From: Chondrus crispus
Taxonomy: Eukaryota > Rhodophyta > Florideophyceae > Gigartinales > Gigartinaceae
Direction: 5' to 3'
DNA: 64,000 bases
Assembly: GCF_000350225.1 (NCBI RefSeq)
Contig: NW_005179207.1
Coordinates: forward strand, 34,193 to 98,192
Shown: piece after piece, positions 49,371-60,958 of the stretch
How the letters are laid out: each line of letters opens with the position of its first letter
Numbering within the stretch: position 1 is the stretch's first letter
Notes under the pieces: generated by a model
Database searches by the model: none
What the model was told of the DNA's origin: nothing
What the model saw: only the letters and a program-made list of their open reading frames with translations
Translations under genes and position numbers: made by a program

Positions 49371-51275
49371 ATGCTCACAGAAAACCCATTCACCCTATTA
49401 CCAGTCAGTGTTTCGATATGGAACATCCTCAAGTTTGTCCTCCTCGCCTTTGTCCTGGACATCCTAATCGCAGGGAGACTTCGCAACTTCTGGGCCAAAT
49501 ACAATGGGCTTCGTGCGATGAACGCAAAGAGAGTCAGACTCGCGTCTGCCATGGGAACAAGATTGGGGCCAGCACAGGAAATCGATGCCAATAGCAAAGC
49601 GAGCAGAGCAGCTGCTTTTCTCATCACTGCAACTATCTTGACGGCATCTGTGCTGGTCGAATATGGTAGCAGTGAGGGAATGTCCGGAAGCAAAAGTCAA
49701 TGTATCGCACAGACACTGCATTCCTCCAAGCATCATTCAAGGATAATGGTGGATCTACACGAGATGAGGTACAGGCATCGCGGTACCAACGCCGTCAGCT
49801 TGGGAGGTACAGTGACAGAGATTTCCGACATTCCCTCCGCTCCTGTAGGCGGAGAGCAAAGAACGGCCGAAAGAGTTTTGGAGACCAGGGACAAGTTCAT
49901 CGCCGTGTGCCCGGAAGTTGATTTCCCAGTGGTTCACTTCAAGCAATGGGGAACAACGGAGGAAGTACAAGTAGTGCGAGGAAAGGACGGAGGCATAATA
50001 TTGCAGAGATATATCACAATCGGCAATGAAGATCAATGGGTGCACAGTCGCCAGCTTCCGTTCGTCTGGGATGAGATCTGCGACGGACAGAACGACGAGA
50101 AAGAGATCCCTGAGGTCGACGACATGTTTGTCCGCCTCCTTTGGAAATCACTAGTCAAGTCTGCCGAAGGCTTCTCCGGGGTGGCAGCATTGCCGTATCC
50201 AGAAGCTGACGAAGGCATCCGCACGACTCGGGCTACGCTGAGATTCGATTCGGAGAGCGAGTTGTTCAACGGACAAGCACGGTTCGTGCGAGACGAGCGC
50301 GAGCTGCTACTCTTTCTGACGGAGCTCATCGGACGCACGGCCGGGCTCCAAGTGCATGTGACTCTGCACGGGCTTCAAAAGATGGCGGAGGCATCCGCGC
50401 ACGGGCGGCCAGAAGCGTTCCCCTCGCGCGCCGCGGTGGACTTCACGCTGCTCACGCGCTCTGAAGACTACGCCGTGAACATAACCGACGCCAGTGAGGT
50501 GACGAGCCTGATCGTGAGCGCGCAGGGAAAGTTTGCCGCCATCATAGAAGTGTCCGGGCCAGCGTTCATGTGCATGGTAGGCAACCCATGGGTGGCGTGC
50601 GCGCAGCCGTTCAATGAGAGCGGGGTGTCGGTTGGAATCGGGCAGCCACATGGGGCGAGCATGTTGTATATGTCTATGTTCCGGGCTTCGACGGGTTTCA
50701 GCAATGCAGAGCTGAAATCGAGCCGGTTACGAGAGTCGCTGTTCAACTACGTGCTGCTCAGCTCGATCAAGCCCGACCGGGAGCTCGGGCCGGAGGCGAA
50801 ATACTCGGTGACGGGTGATGCGAAGAGGCGTGGATACAGGTGGGGCGGAGAGAACGTGGTGATCCCTGTGCGGAGGGGAATATCAGAGTACGCCGAATGC
50901 ACGTCAGTGAAGTCAGCAGCGGCTGTGACGGGGGTGTTTTACTTGGGGATGGGCGTGTTCGCGGGGCTGTATGCGGTTCTGTCCGTGGCAGGGTGGGGTC
51001 TGCGGCAGCACATTGCGATCGACATGCGGCGCACGCTGGTGCGGACGCAGGACGAACTGGTGGGCGGTGATGAAGGATGCGAGGACGGGCACGGCGAGGT
51101 GAGAGAGGTGGGGATCTACACGGCGGATTGGAGCGAGGGGGAAAAGAAGTTGGGGACGCTGCCAGCCGGAGTGAAGGCGGAAGGGGCAGAGAAGCGGGAG
51201 GAGGTGGGGTGCGCGGGAGGAGAGCGACGGACGCTGCCGAAGTGGCGCTGGGCCCGGTGGCTCTACGCGACGTAA
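49371..51275 (+). CDS. Predicted membrane protein, copy 1 of a duplicated pair (634 aa)
   Basis: The frame is open from 49254, but Met at 49371 (MLTENPFTLL) is chosen because copy 2 begins there and both then have exactly 634 codons. Three hydrophobic segments are visible: about 15-35 (LKFVLLAFVLDILIAG), 79-97 (AAAFLITATILTASVLV) and 518-545 (FYLGMGVFAGLYAVLSVAGW). A region of about 420 residues lies between the last two, with conserved Cys, Trp and Gly (QLPFVWDEICDGQ, CMVGNPWVACAQPFNESGVS). The C-terminal 90 residues are charged and probably cytoplasmic. If the N-terminus is inside, the long central region is inside too; topology is unresolved. I recognise no family. It looks like an intact single-exon host gene. 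A second copy follows at 54506 in the same orientation. Confidence 0.85.
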   Translation: MLTENPFTLLPVSVSIWNILKFVLLAFVLDILIAGRLRNFWAKYNGLRAMNAKRVRLASAMGTRLGPAQEIDANSKASRAAAFLITATILTASVLVEYGSSEGMSGSKSQCIAQTLHSSKHHSRIMVDLHEMRYRHRGTNAVSLGGTVTEISDIPSAPVGGEQRTAERVLETRDKFIAVCPEVDFPVVHFKQWGTTEEVQVVRGKDGGIILQRYITIGNEDQWVHSRQLPFVWDEICDGQNDEKEIPEVDDMFVRLLWKSLVKSAEGFSGVAALPYPEADEGIRTTRATLRFDSESELFNGQARFVRDERELLLFLTELIGRTAGLQVHVTLHGLQKMAEASAHGRPEAFPSRAAVDFTLLTRSEDYAVNITDASEVTSLIVSAQGKFAAIIEVSGPAFMCMVGNPWVACAQPFNESGVSVGIGQPHGASMLYMSMFRASTGFSNAELKSSRLRESLFNYVLLSSIKPDRELGPEAKYSVTGDAKRRGYRWGGENVVIPVRRGISEYAECTSVKSAAAVTGVFYLGMGVFAGLYAVLSVAGWGLRQHIAIDMRRTLVRTQDELVGGDEGCEDGHGEVREVGIYTADWSEGEKKLGTLPAGVKAEGAEKREEVGCAGGERRTLPKWRWARWLYAT

Positions 51276-54200
51276 TTTGAGAAAGTGTTGAGGCGTAGAA
51301 AAGTTTGAGGTAACAGCAAGAATGGGTAGAGGTGGGCGTGGCGGATGGTAGAGGCAGCCGCTCAGCAGAAAGAGCGAGCAGGATCAAGGGGTGTGGAACG
51401 AGGGGCCGATGGCGCAAGGAGGAGCGGGTGAATCAGAGGATCTATGAGGTCAAGTGCAGGATGATGTTGTCATGCTTAGTCAGCAGCAGGAAGTTTGGCG
51501 GAAGCAAGGCGGTGAAGCATGACCGATGAAGCATGACCGATGACATTGCGGGCAGGGCGCCAGGCCTGATAGCAGGAAAGCGAGATGCTGCCAATAGTTC
51601 AAATACAGTACAAATTATGTAGACGGCCGGTTGATTGCGATCACGATGACAGTGCCCCAGCTGTTGCCGAAAAAGCGTTTATGCAATCACACCGTCTCAC
51701 TAGTGCAAGCCAGGCCTCAAAGAATTTGTGCGGCGTTGAACGGTGCGACGGTATGCTGGGCAATGGCATTCCAAATGTTTTAAGAAACCAAGTTGTACGA
51801 TGCGCAATAACACCGTACTTTCAGTGAGGACACACAACACTCCGTGGGGACGACGGCGGAGTAGGGAACTGATCTTTAAGGTGGTCATGCGGTGGAAAGG
51901 GGGCACCAACTAAATTTAGGTTTCTTGGCTAAGCGAGCGCCACGTCTGACGTGGAAGGCGGCGGTGCGGCCTTGCTTACGTAAGCTCCCGAAGGGTATAC
52001 AGTACAATACCGTACAATGCACTGTTGCGACAGTACTGTACGGCCCATGATGATGCTGCACTGTACAAAGCGCCACCATGGGCCCTACTACTGTACCCTT
52101 CGAAGGGTACAGTACATAAATGAGCCCCTTTTGGGGTCTCCCGTGCATGGAGCAAGAATCCTTTCTTCATGCAGATTTATTCACCTATGGGGCTTTCCTT
52201 TTTCGACGTTTAGACCGTTTAAATTCTGTAAGACTACTATACAGTATGTAATATATACTTCTGTATGTATATACGTGTGTGAAAAGAGGCGGTACTGTTG
52301 TCAAGTTATGGGTCATGGCGAGCTGGTTACAGTGGAAGTCAGTGCAACGTATCGAGCAAGGAAATGTGTAGAGGTGTCAACACGGTATCCGACGCGACGG
52401 GCGTAGTAGGTAGAGGACACTCTTCTGATGAAGAGAGCGTAGCGGCCGAAGGGTAAGGATGGCAAAGATTGGTCAGCACTAATTGCTGGGGCTTGCTCCA
52501 CCCTCTATCCTCTTTTTACTGCTCATTCCTCTTTCTTAAGTATCCGCTTTTCGCTCGAACGCCGGTACTGTTCTACTGCTTTGCTGCTCTAATTCCGTGG
52601 TTGTAGATACATGTTGCACATATCGGATTGCACGTATCGGAATTAGCTGTCTGCCCCACCCTCGTCCATCTCGAATTGGGCCGCGTGCCCTTTTGCCGTT
52701 CTCTTGCAATGAGAACAATTGCGCTTGCTTCTCAGACTGTCGCGCTCGTCTGAGGTACTCTATATCCACATGCATTGCCTTAGCTTTCCCCTTCTGTGCA
52801 AGGTGTTGCTGTTGCCTCTTTCCCTGTGACCCTTGGCGCGGTGGTGCTCACTGCTCCCTGGGTCTGCGTTTCTGCTTGCTTGTGTTGGTAAGTGCGTCTT
52901 ACCAACAACCTATTGCTCATCAAACGATGAGCCGTTCTCATGCTTGCTCACTCGAAGATATCCTTTTGGCAGGGCTCGTTGTGAACAGGGGCTGTCACCC
53001 AATGGATCCAATTCTAACAAGTGTCAAAGTCTCTATGGTCTCATTTCACACTGATCAGATTACAACTGTACCGTTGTAGGGTACCGTCTTTTCTTTCCTT
53101 ATTGGAGCTCACTACTGGAGGGGGAACCAATCACAGCATGTGTGTCATATACCCGGATTGATGTCGCCGGCTGCGATACTGTATACGAGAGCATGCTTTA
53201 CTATCGAGTTCGCATTTTGGGAACCACAGCGGTCACTCTTTACTATCAAGCCCCTTCACTGAGCTTCAGGAAGACACCTCACTAAATTGGCACAGCTGGA
53301 AATGTCAGATGATGAAGAGCAATCATCAACAAGAACACCATCCAAGGCCGATCAGTGGGGATGTCTTCTGATAAAGAGTGCAACAGAGGCTCTCCCGCGT
53401 TGATTTTTAGCGAATGGTACTTCGTTGTCTTTCACAGTCTTTGCAAATATCGTTCATGTCTAAAGTAATAGTAGGAGGGCTTATTTTCAATACAAACTCA
53501 AAGTTATATACAGTACAGACCATTTTGTGGTTCATTGCAGCTGCACAGATATTCGGCCTCCCTGAAGATATGAATCGTAGCAAGTGTGGCTTTACGTACT
53601 GAGGGTAGGAAAGACAGGCCTGTGCGGTGGGAAGGCGTTCGAGCGCGGATGGCGCCCGCAACGCTTACAGTTTACTCCCACTTACTCGACTTGCCCTGTC
53701 CTTCTTCCGAGGAATGCAGACTCACACCGTACACGCTTCGCGACACCAATTGTAGTGACATGTGTGGCACGAGGGTTGGTTTTAATGGAAAAGTCTCAGT
53801 ATGAAGCAATAATATATGGACCATATTTCCCGACGTCTCTCATGCTCTATAGATGATCCTTCTTCCGTGCCTGACTGGGAGAGTAGAACCACGTTGGTAA
53901 GAAACGTTCTGCTGTACTGCAAGCACATGATTGAGCTGGTTATCATAAGTCCAGTTGATCAGAGGCATCTGACAGGCATGCAATTAAGCGGTGTGGAACT
54001 GCATGCAGCAATGGTGGGTGCCGCGTGTTGTTTTGAGCTGCTGTGCAGCAATTCTAATTCTGTGTAACAGTGCCAACGGAACGGTAGTTGTCGTCGCAGC
54101 AGCAGTTAGCTGATTGTGAAACACTCGCTGCCGACCCGTGCCCCCTGCTTTATTGATGGAAAGTGGCCGACCTACAACAAAGCAAAAACTTAACAATGTA

Positions 54201-54505
54201 ATAGCTACATAGTGGTGTCTCTCATTAATACTTGATGTTCGATGCATCCTCCTTGCTGCTGACGACACCAGTTAGCAAGGAACTCCCCTTCCCTGCCCTC
54301 CTCCCGCCCCTATCTCCCAAGTGTCTTCACTCTAAATGGAACTCCGTCTCCTCCGTTAGACAACACCCAGCTGTGCCATCCAGCTTCCACGAAAGAACTT
54401 TTTCGCAGTCTGAACAGCAGTTGCTGCTAACGAAGACATTTATCTTTCCACAGATCTCTGGCCTCGCCACATCGTCAACCTCCCTCTTCCTGTGCATGAG
54501 AGGAC
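51276..54505. other. Spacer between the two paralogues
   Basis: 3.2 kb without a supported gene. It contains foldback sequences near 51980-52150 and short perfect stem-loops near 52888-52910 (GTTGGTAAG with CTTACCAAC) and 52916-52933. Plus frames at 52597-53079 and 53414-53602 and minus frames around 53407-53661 have no motif or counterpart. The 54232-54505 stretch leads into copy 2 and is probably its promoter and 5' leader. Confidence 0.45.
52089..52114. repeat. 26-base perfect palindrome inside a larger foldback
   Basis: It is centred on TTCGAA, with arms TACTGTACCCTTC and complement. About 105 bases upstream CGAAGGGTATACAGTA repeats the arm, and CCCATG/CATGGG pairs lie between, so 51983-52114 can fold as one large hairpin. 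A similar GTACTGTACCTTTCGAAGGG occurs at about 57395. This suggests a small foldback element family. Confidence 0.8.
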
Positions 54506-56410
54506 ATGCTCTCGGAAAACCCTTTCACCCTATTACCAGTCAGTGTTTCGATATGGAACATCCTCAAGTTTGTCCTCCTCGCCTTTGTCCTGGATATCCT
54601 AATCGCAGGGAGACTTCGCAACTTCTGGGCCAAATACAATGGGCTTCGTGCGATGAACGCAAAGAGAGTCAGACTCGCGTCTGCCATGGGAACAAGATTG
54701 GGGCCAGCACAGGAAATCGATGCCAACAGCAAAGCGAGCAGAGCAGCTGCTTTTCTCATCACTGCAACTATCTTGACGGCATCTGTGCTGGTCGAATATG
54801 GTAGCAGTGAGGGAATGTCCGGAAGCAAAAGTCAATGTATCGCACAGACACTGCATTCCTCCAAGCATCATTCAAGGAGAATGGTGGATCTACACGAGAT
54901 GAGGTACAGGCATCGCGGTACCAACGCCGTCAGCTTGGGAGGTACAGTGACAGAGATTTCCGACATTCCCTCCGCTCCTGTAGGCGGAGAGCAAAGAACG
55001 GCCGAAAGAGTTCTGGCGACAAGGCAGAAGTTCATCGCCGTGTGCCCGGAAGTTGATTTCCCAGTGGTTCAGTTCGGGCAATGGGGAACGACGGAGGAAG
55101 TGCAAGTAGTGCGAGGAAGGAACAGAGATATAATACTGCAGAGATATATCACAATCGGCAAGGAAGATCAATGGGTGCACAGTCGCCAGCTTCCGTTCGT
55201 CTGGGATGAGATCTGCGATGGACAGAACGGCGAGAAGGAGATTCCCGAGGTCGACGCCATCTTTGTCCGTCTTCTCTGGAAATCGCTAGTCAAGTCTGCC
55301 GAAGGCTTCTCAGGGGTGGCAGCGTTACCATATCCAGAAGCTGACGAAGGCATCCGCACGACTCGGGCTACGCTGAGATTCGATTCGGAGAGCGAGTTGT
55401 TCAACGGACAAGCACGGTTCGTGCGAGACGAGCGCGAGCTGCTACTGTTTCTGACGGAGCACATCGGGCACACGGCCGGGCTCAGAGTGCGCGTGACAGT
55501 GCACGGGCTGCAGAAGATGGCGGAGGCAGCGGCACACGGGCGGCCAGAAGCGTTCCCCTCGCGCGGTGCGGTGGACTTCACGCTGCTCACGCAGGCCGAG
55601 CACTACAACGTGTCTACGGCGGAAGCGAGGGAGGTGACCAGTGTGATTGTGGACGCGCAGGGGAGGTTTACCGGCATCGTTGAAGTGTCCGGGCCGGCGT
55701 TCGTGTGTATGGTGGGCAACCCATGGGTGGCGTGCGCGCAGCCGTTCAACGAGAGCGGGGTGTCGATCGGGATTGGGCAGCTACATGGGGCGAGCATGTG
55801 GTATATATCTATGTTCCGGGCTTCGGTGGGTTTCAGCAATGCAGAGCTGAAATCGAGCCGGCTGCGAGAGTCTCTGTTCAACTACGTGCTGCTCAGCTCG
55901 ATCAAGCCCGACCGGGAGCTCGGGCCGAAGGCGAAATACGCGGTAACGGGCGATGCGAAGGGGCGTGGGTACGGGTGGGGCGGCGAGAACGTGGTGATCC
56001 CTGTGCGGAGGGGAACATCAGAGTACGCCGAATGCACGACGGTAAAGCCGGTAGCGGCTGTGACGAGGGTGTTCTACGTGGGGATGGGCGTGTTCGCAGT
56101 GATGTACGCGAGCCTTCTTGTGGCGGGGTGCGGGCTGCGGCGGCACATTGCGATCGACATGCGGCGCACGCTGGTGCGGACGCAGGAGGAACTGGTGGGC
56201 GGCGATGAAGAGCGCGAGGGCGGGCACGGTGGGGTGAGAGAAGTGGGGATCTACACGGCGGAGCGGAGCGAGGGGGAGAAGAGATTGGGCACGCTGGCGG
56301 GCTGGGTGAAGGCGGAAGGCGCGGAGAAGTGGGAGGAGGTGCACTGCGCGGGAGGGGGGCGAGGGCCGCCGTCGAAGCGGTGTTGGGCGCGGTGGCTCTA
56401 CGCGACGTAG
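54506..56410 (+). CDS. Predicted membrane protein, copy 2 of a duplicated pair (634 aa)
   Basis: It has the same length and layout as copy 1: three hydrophobic segments at about 15-35, 79-97 and 518-545, a long region with the CMVGNPWVACAQPFNESGVS motif, and a charged tail ending RWARWLYAT in both. The first 500 bases differ from copy 1 at only about six positions, whereas the last third differs at dozens of sites. This uneven identity points to gene conversion of the 5' half. Changes in the last third are often conservative (KYSVTGDAKRRGY against KYAVTGDAKGRGY), so both copies appear to be under constraint. Function unknown. Confidence 0.85.
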   Translation: MLSENPFTLLPVSVSIWNILKFVLLAFVLDILIAGRLRNFWAKYNGLRAMNAKRVRLASAMGTRLGPAQEIDANSKASRAAAFLITATILTASVLVEYGSSEGMSGSKSQCIAQTLHSSKHHSRRMVDLHEMRYRHRGTNAVSLGGTVTEISDIPSAPVGGEQRTAERVLATRQKFIAVCPEVDFPVVQFGQWGTTEEVQVVRGRNRDIILQRYITIGKEDQWVHSRQLPFVWDEICDGQNGEKEIPEVDAIFVRLLWKSLVKSAEGFSGVAALPYPEADEGIRTTRATLRFDSESELFNGQARFVRDERELLLFLTEHIGHTAGLRVRVTVHGLQKMAEAAAHGRPEAFPSRGAVDFTLLTQAEHYNVSTAEAREVTSVIVDAQGRFTGIVEVSGPAFVCMVGNPWVACAQPFNESGVSIGIGQLHGASMWYISMFRASVGFSNAELKSSRLRESLFNYVLLSSIKPDRELGPKAKYAVTGDAKGRGYGWGGENVVIPVRRGTSEYAECTTVKPVAAVTRVFYVGMGVFAVMYASLLVAGCGLRRHIAIDMRRTLVRTQEELVGGDEEREGGHGGVREVGIYTAERSEGEKRLGTLAGWVKAEGAEKWEEVHCAGGGRGPPSKRCWARWLYAT

Positions 56411-57993
56411 GTGAAGGATGTGTCGAGGTGCAGAGACGTGCAAGGTGCAAGGTACCACTCCAGTAAAGTATGATTTGGTAACATCTTTTTTAAATTAACT
56501 TAAAAAACTACTTCCCCTTGCCCAAATGAGGTCAGACTGGTGGTGGTGGATGCTCTGCGTTTGCTATCCAACCGGGAGGAGATACAGAATCTCTTATTAG
56601 CCGTACTGGATCAGAGAAACCCCGAATTTTCTTTTATTGGTGCGGCAATACACAGAGTTTTGGAAAAAGGTCTATTTGGTAATTTCACTGGCACCCAAGA
56701 GACCAAGTAACGCGGACGGGACAACGTCGATGGGGAATGGTGAGGAGTTGACGCACGTTGGGGAGGGGCCTTCGTGCGCCTTTGGGACCGGAGTTGATCG
56801 TGCCCGCTTCTTGGTTGAGTTGACAGGCTTTGAGGCCTTGCCACTTTTCATGCGTTCCAGACTTTTTTGTTCCCTGAGCTTTTTCGCTTCTGCTTTCTGT
56901 TCTTTCTGCGGTTCTCTTTGTTTTTGCCGGGCAGCCTTCTCCTCCGCCTTTTGTCGCTGTAGCCGATCCCCCTCAAATTTTTTCTGCTTCCTGCGCGCAA
57001 TAAAATCGCCAAATGTCCGATAAATTGCCGGCGTCCCCAGCTGAATCGTTTCTTTCTGCCCGTGTGACTCTTTTCTATTGGTCCTTGTGGTCTGGGAGCA
57101 CTTGCATTCATAACAATCTTGTTAACGCTATCATGATTTTAGGAGTATCTCTGCCCCTTTTATTGCAAGTGAAGCGGACTTTTCGTTGTTGACAATTTCC
57201 TTCAGCTTTTCGAAGACAATACTTTTCTGGAGTGGTAGTTGGAAGCATCGGCAGAGGAGGGCGCGGTGGACGACAGGGGGAACAGCTCAGAAGGTGGGGC
57301 GGGTGGGATGAAGGGGTTGTGAAATGAGGGGTGGGTCACGTGAGGAGGAGTGGATGCGTAAGCCGCACGTGTCTTCCACGATTTGTTTTGTACTGTACCT
57401 TTCGAAGGGGTACCTGTACCGTGCTGGAGCTGTATACACGTGTAACATACGACATTCATAATGCGGTCACACCGATAAGTGCAATTTCCTCGCACGCCCA
57501 TTCGATACTTCGAAGTGTATGGCTCATAAATGGAATTATTCACAATTGTACAATAGAAATACTGATGTCAGTATTTGTTGTCAACAACAGTACTACTGTA
57601 CCGTGGAGGATACTTAACTCTTCCAGGAGGCTGTCCAACTAATATTCCGTACGAGAGAGGGTTCTCCTCACGTCTTTGTGGGAAAAAAAGAGGAAGCAAG
57701 GAGGCCTCTGCTACTGAATACCCTTACCATGGATTGGCTCTGTCACTGATAAAAAAAGGTGGGAAAATGATATTCTCACCTTGCCCTGATAACGCAAAGG
57801 ACTTCCTTCTACTCTTTGACCACAACTGCTGTAGCTTTTACTTTGAGCTGCTTTTCTATTTTGAGAGGATGTCTCGCCGCTCCTACATTACGGGTTTAAA
57901 GTGGGTACTTTACGGATAGCCTCAAGAGCTTTCCCTTTCAAGGGATCTCAATGTTGTAGATCAGCCCACTGCCACAATGGTGCCGATGCCTCC
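56411..57993. other. Intergenic region with an open minus-strand coding remnant at 56672-57121
   Basis: A minus-strand frame without a start codon is open between stops at 57122-57124 and 56672-56674 (149 codons). It reads as a plausible protein: QKETIQLGTPAIYRTFGDFI, then a Lys/Glu/Gln-rich coiled-coil stretch and an Ala/Pro/Ser-rich tail. It could be a last exon or the tail of a decayed transposase; I cannot name a family. The rest, including a run of small plus frames near 57331-58254, is unassigned. A GTACTGTACCTTTCGAAGGG foldback lies near 57395. Confidence 0.4.
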
Positions 57994-58758
57994 TCAATAG
58001 TCATCATCGTACTCGTGATGACCAAAACATTTGAAGAGAGAACCAGGGCTCACCTTGACGCACTTGTGATGGAAGCACTTCTTCGTACTGCACTGCAGAT
58101 CAGAGGAGCAAGTAGCACACTCAGGCAAGAAGCATTTTTCCAAGCTGGTCTCAGATCCATCCGTACATTTTCCACCCCAACACTTGCCCTGCTCGCATTC
58201 CTCGTCCTTCGAACATGCCTCGCACTCCTTCTTCTTGAAACACTTTGCACGTGATTCAGCGGTATCGAAAATGCACTTGTGATTCTCACAGAGCTTGGTA
58301 GCGCAGTCAAAATCAGATGAGCAAGAGCTACATTCCGGAGCGAAGCACTTTCCCAAGCTTGCAGTGGATCCATCAGTACATTTACCGCCCCAGCACTTGC
58401 CCTGTTCACACTCTTCACCACTGCTGCAAGCTTCACATTCCTTCTTCTTAAAGCATTTGTCGACATTGTCTTCAAAGACACACTTCTTGTTCCAACATTT
58501 CAGTGTAGCGCATTGCAAATCAGATGAGCAAGCATCGCACTCAGCTCCGAAGCAATTCTTCAGCGACTCATACGAACCATCAGTGCATTTAAGGGGAGAA
58601 CCCCAACATTTGCCCTGCTCACAATCACTTCCTTTGTGGCACGGTGAACACTCGGGGAGTAAGTCATAGGTGCGAAGGGATGATTCAATTGGGAACGCAA
58701 GTAGAGGAGAAAATCCGGTAAGGATAAGAGCGGTCAAAGTAAAAGAGAAGAACTTCAT
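57994..58758 (-). CDS. Secreted Cys-rich repeat protein (254 aa)
   Basis: The start is Met at 58758 (MKFFSFTLTALILTGFSPLL), because it opens a standard signal peptide of about 21 residues; the frame extends 27 codons further upstream without one. The mature part has six Cys-rich modules of about 33-37 residues, alternating between two types. Type 1 reads EACSxxEECEQGKCWGGKCT and DGSxxSLxKCF; type 2 reads CSSDLQCATKxC, then KC and KCF. The module order is 1-2-1-2-1-2. Each module holds six or so Cys, presumably disulfide-bonded, so the protein is extracellular or in the cell wall. The C-terminus is His/Asp/Tyr-rich. No enzymatic motif is seen; a matrix or binding role is inferred. No family is named with confidence. 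The gene is intact and has no introns in this frame. Confidence 0.85.
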   Translation of the reverse strand: MKFFSFTLTALILTGFSPLLAFPIESSLRTYDLLPECSPCHKGSDCEQGKCWGSPLKCTDGSYESLKNCFGAECDACSSDLQCATLKCWNKKCVFEDNVDKCFKKKECEACSSGEECEQGKCWGGKCTDGSTASLGKCFAPECSSCSSDFDCATKLCENHKCIFDTAESRAKCFKKKECEACSKDEECEQGKCWGGKCTDGSETSLEKCFLPECATCSSDLQCSTKKCFHHKCVKVSPGSLFKCFGHHEYDDDY

Positions 58759-60958
58759 GTTGATTTTTCCGGATGCTTTCTTCTTTGCACTGATGTAGAC
58801 AGGATAGAGAAGAATAGAACTTGCTCCGAGTGTTAACAACTAATTTATATATCGAAATGAATATGGAAAACGGATGAGTGCGGCTTGGTTTAGCCCCAAC
58901 GAAAAGTCTGAATTCACAGAATCTATGAAGACCTGGTAGTGGCCAGAAGGGCTTGTTCCAAATGGTCGACGTTGATGTGAACTCAACATGGGAAAGGGAC
59001 ATCATTCATGTGGAACTGAAGGCTAGTGAACGCGTCCTCAGCCACACCTGCGGGATTCATAAAGAACACAATAGTTTTGTATCCGAAAATACTTTCCGAG
59101 AGTTAGTCCAGTGACACAAAAGCGACAGTTTCCTCGTGGAAATAATTCAAAACGGGAGAAGTGCTTATGCCACTATTCCTTTGTACAAATATAAATCAGC
59201 AAGGGCCTCAAAAACGATTTCCAATTCAAACAATCGAACTAGCGAGTCTCCAGAGCACTCACCTGCCAAAAACTAAAAATCAGGAAGCACATTGCATCCG
59301 AGTGGAGTGGCATGTCTGGTCGGCATAGAACATGCGTGTCACTGGATCTGTAAAACAATGTAGGTATCAACCTATGAAATGACAGTCGTATAGGAAATGT
59401 GTTTGTAGTTTGGGGAAATTATCAGGCTCGGCGCTCCGATTTCTACGTGATAGAAAAAATCAGGAGGAAGAATACACGCATGCTCTTGAAACTCTTCTTA
59501 TCAAGAGGGTTGAGAAAGAAAATATGCAAAGTCGTCATACTTACATACATATATATTCTTACTCATATAAGCTTAACTGTAGCGATAGGATTGCGTTGTG
59601 TTCAAGTGAGGAGAGCAATAAACCAAGCTGCGAAAAGGACAAATCAGTCGTTTCTGGCTTTGCTCTCTTGAGATAGCTTTGAACGGGATGTTGCGTACAC
59701 TTGCAAATGAGTTGTCTGCTCTAAGTGGTATGATGAAATGTTATAAAGTAAGCAGGTTCCTTTGACCAACTCTTCCAACGCAAATTGATTTATCTTTAAT
59801 TGATGCTCATTGCCGAAGCTTATAGTTTTCGACGAAAACACAAATTTCCTCGAAGTAGTGTCTATCGGACCTGATTAGCTACTGTAGAACGTACATGAAT
59901 TGCGACACCAAGGGTACGATCAGAGGGATGTTCCAGCTGTAAGCTCACATTCATTTTCATTACTTTTTAAGAACAATTGCAGTGCCGCTCACCACATGTA
60001 CGACATGTCAACATGACCACGACCGAGGCCTTCTGGAATTCAAAACAAAAACAAAACAGCTACCTTGCCTGTAAGTACTGTTCAGGATGGTGTTTTCACT
60101 ACACCATCCACAAAGAACATGTTCAGACTCACGACCACGGCATGTATCACGCTACAGTGTACATACAGAGAGGACTCGCGCAATAGTGCCGAATTGAGTA
60201 ATTCCACGAGTGAGTAATGCAGGGGTTTCTCGGTGAACACAGGTTATCATACCTTGCATTGCTGTTAGACACCTGTCCAAGACGGGGACGCGGCCGACGA
60301 AGATGCCCAACAGTAAACGGATCAACCTTTCCAACATAACTTACCCCACAGATCCTCTCCGTCTTACTCCAGTGACAGGGCACCGACACAACCACAACAC
60401 AGAATGAAAAGACGATTGCAGATGGAACCAAAGAGATAGAATCAAATGAGTATGTTATTCCAGGTTTTGAGGAAGTAATTGCCTGCTTTACAGGAGTGGA
60501 GGAAATGGTGAACAATTCGGGTATCGAGGATGCAGTTCGTCATTTGCACCGTGCAAAGCGCGCGTTGCTAACTGCACACGCTGAGCAGAGTCGTTCCGGG
60601 AGGCACCAGGCGCTTGTAAACGAGTATTTTGTGTGACCCCATTCATCAGTGCAAGATGCGAGTATTGCATGTTGTTGGAACCTTGCATGGGGGTGCACTA
60701 CTCAGTGTGGTTGACTGTACAGGAGAAAAGCGTTGCTGATCATGCTGGCAAGCGCTGGCACTTGCAAGAGAGGGATTACATGAATTGAACTCGCCATAGT
60801 AGAGTATGCTCATAGACCCTCTGTGTTGAGCATAGTACCTTTACGCTCGCTGTCCCAGGGTTGTACATAAACCGCATTGAGTGTGCAACAAACTGTTGCT
60901 GAGAGCAGTTCACTTGGCATTCGTTGGACAAGGAAAGAAGACGTAAAATGGACTTGAC

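Noticed and set aside
50767-51417. 216-codon minus ORF opposite membrane-protein copy 1 (also 55902-56458 at copy 2)
   Set aside because: GC-rich shadow of the duplicated coding sequence; low-complexity Pro/Ser/Arg composition.
59977-60186. Cys/His-containing small ORF as a zinc finger
   Set aside because: Spacing of Cys and His fits no standard finger and the frame is short.
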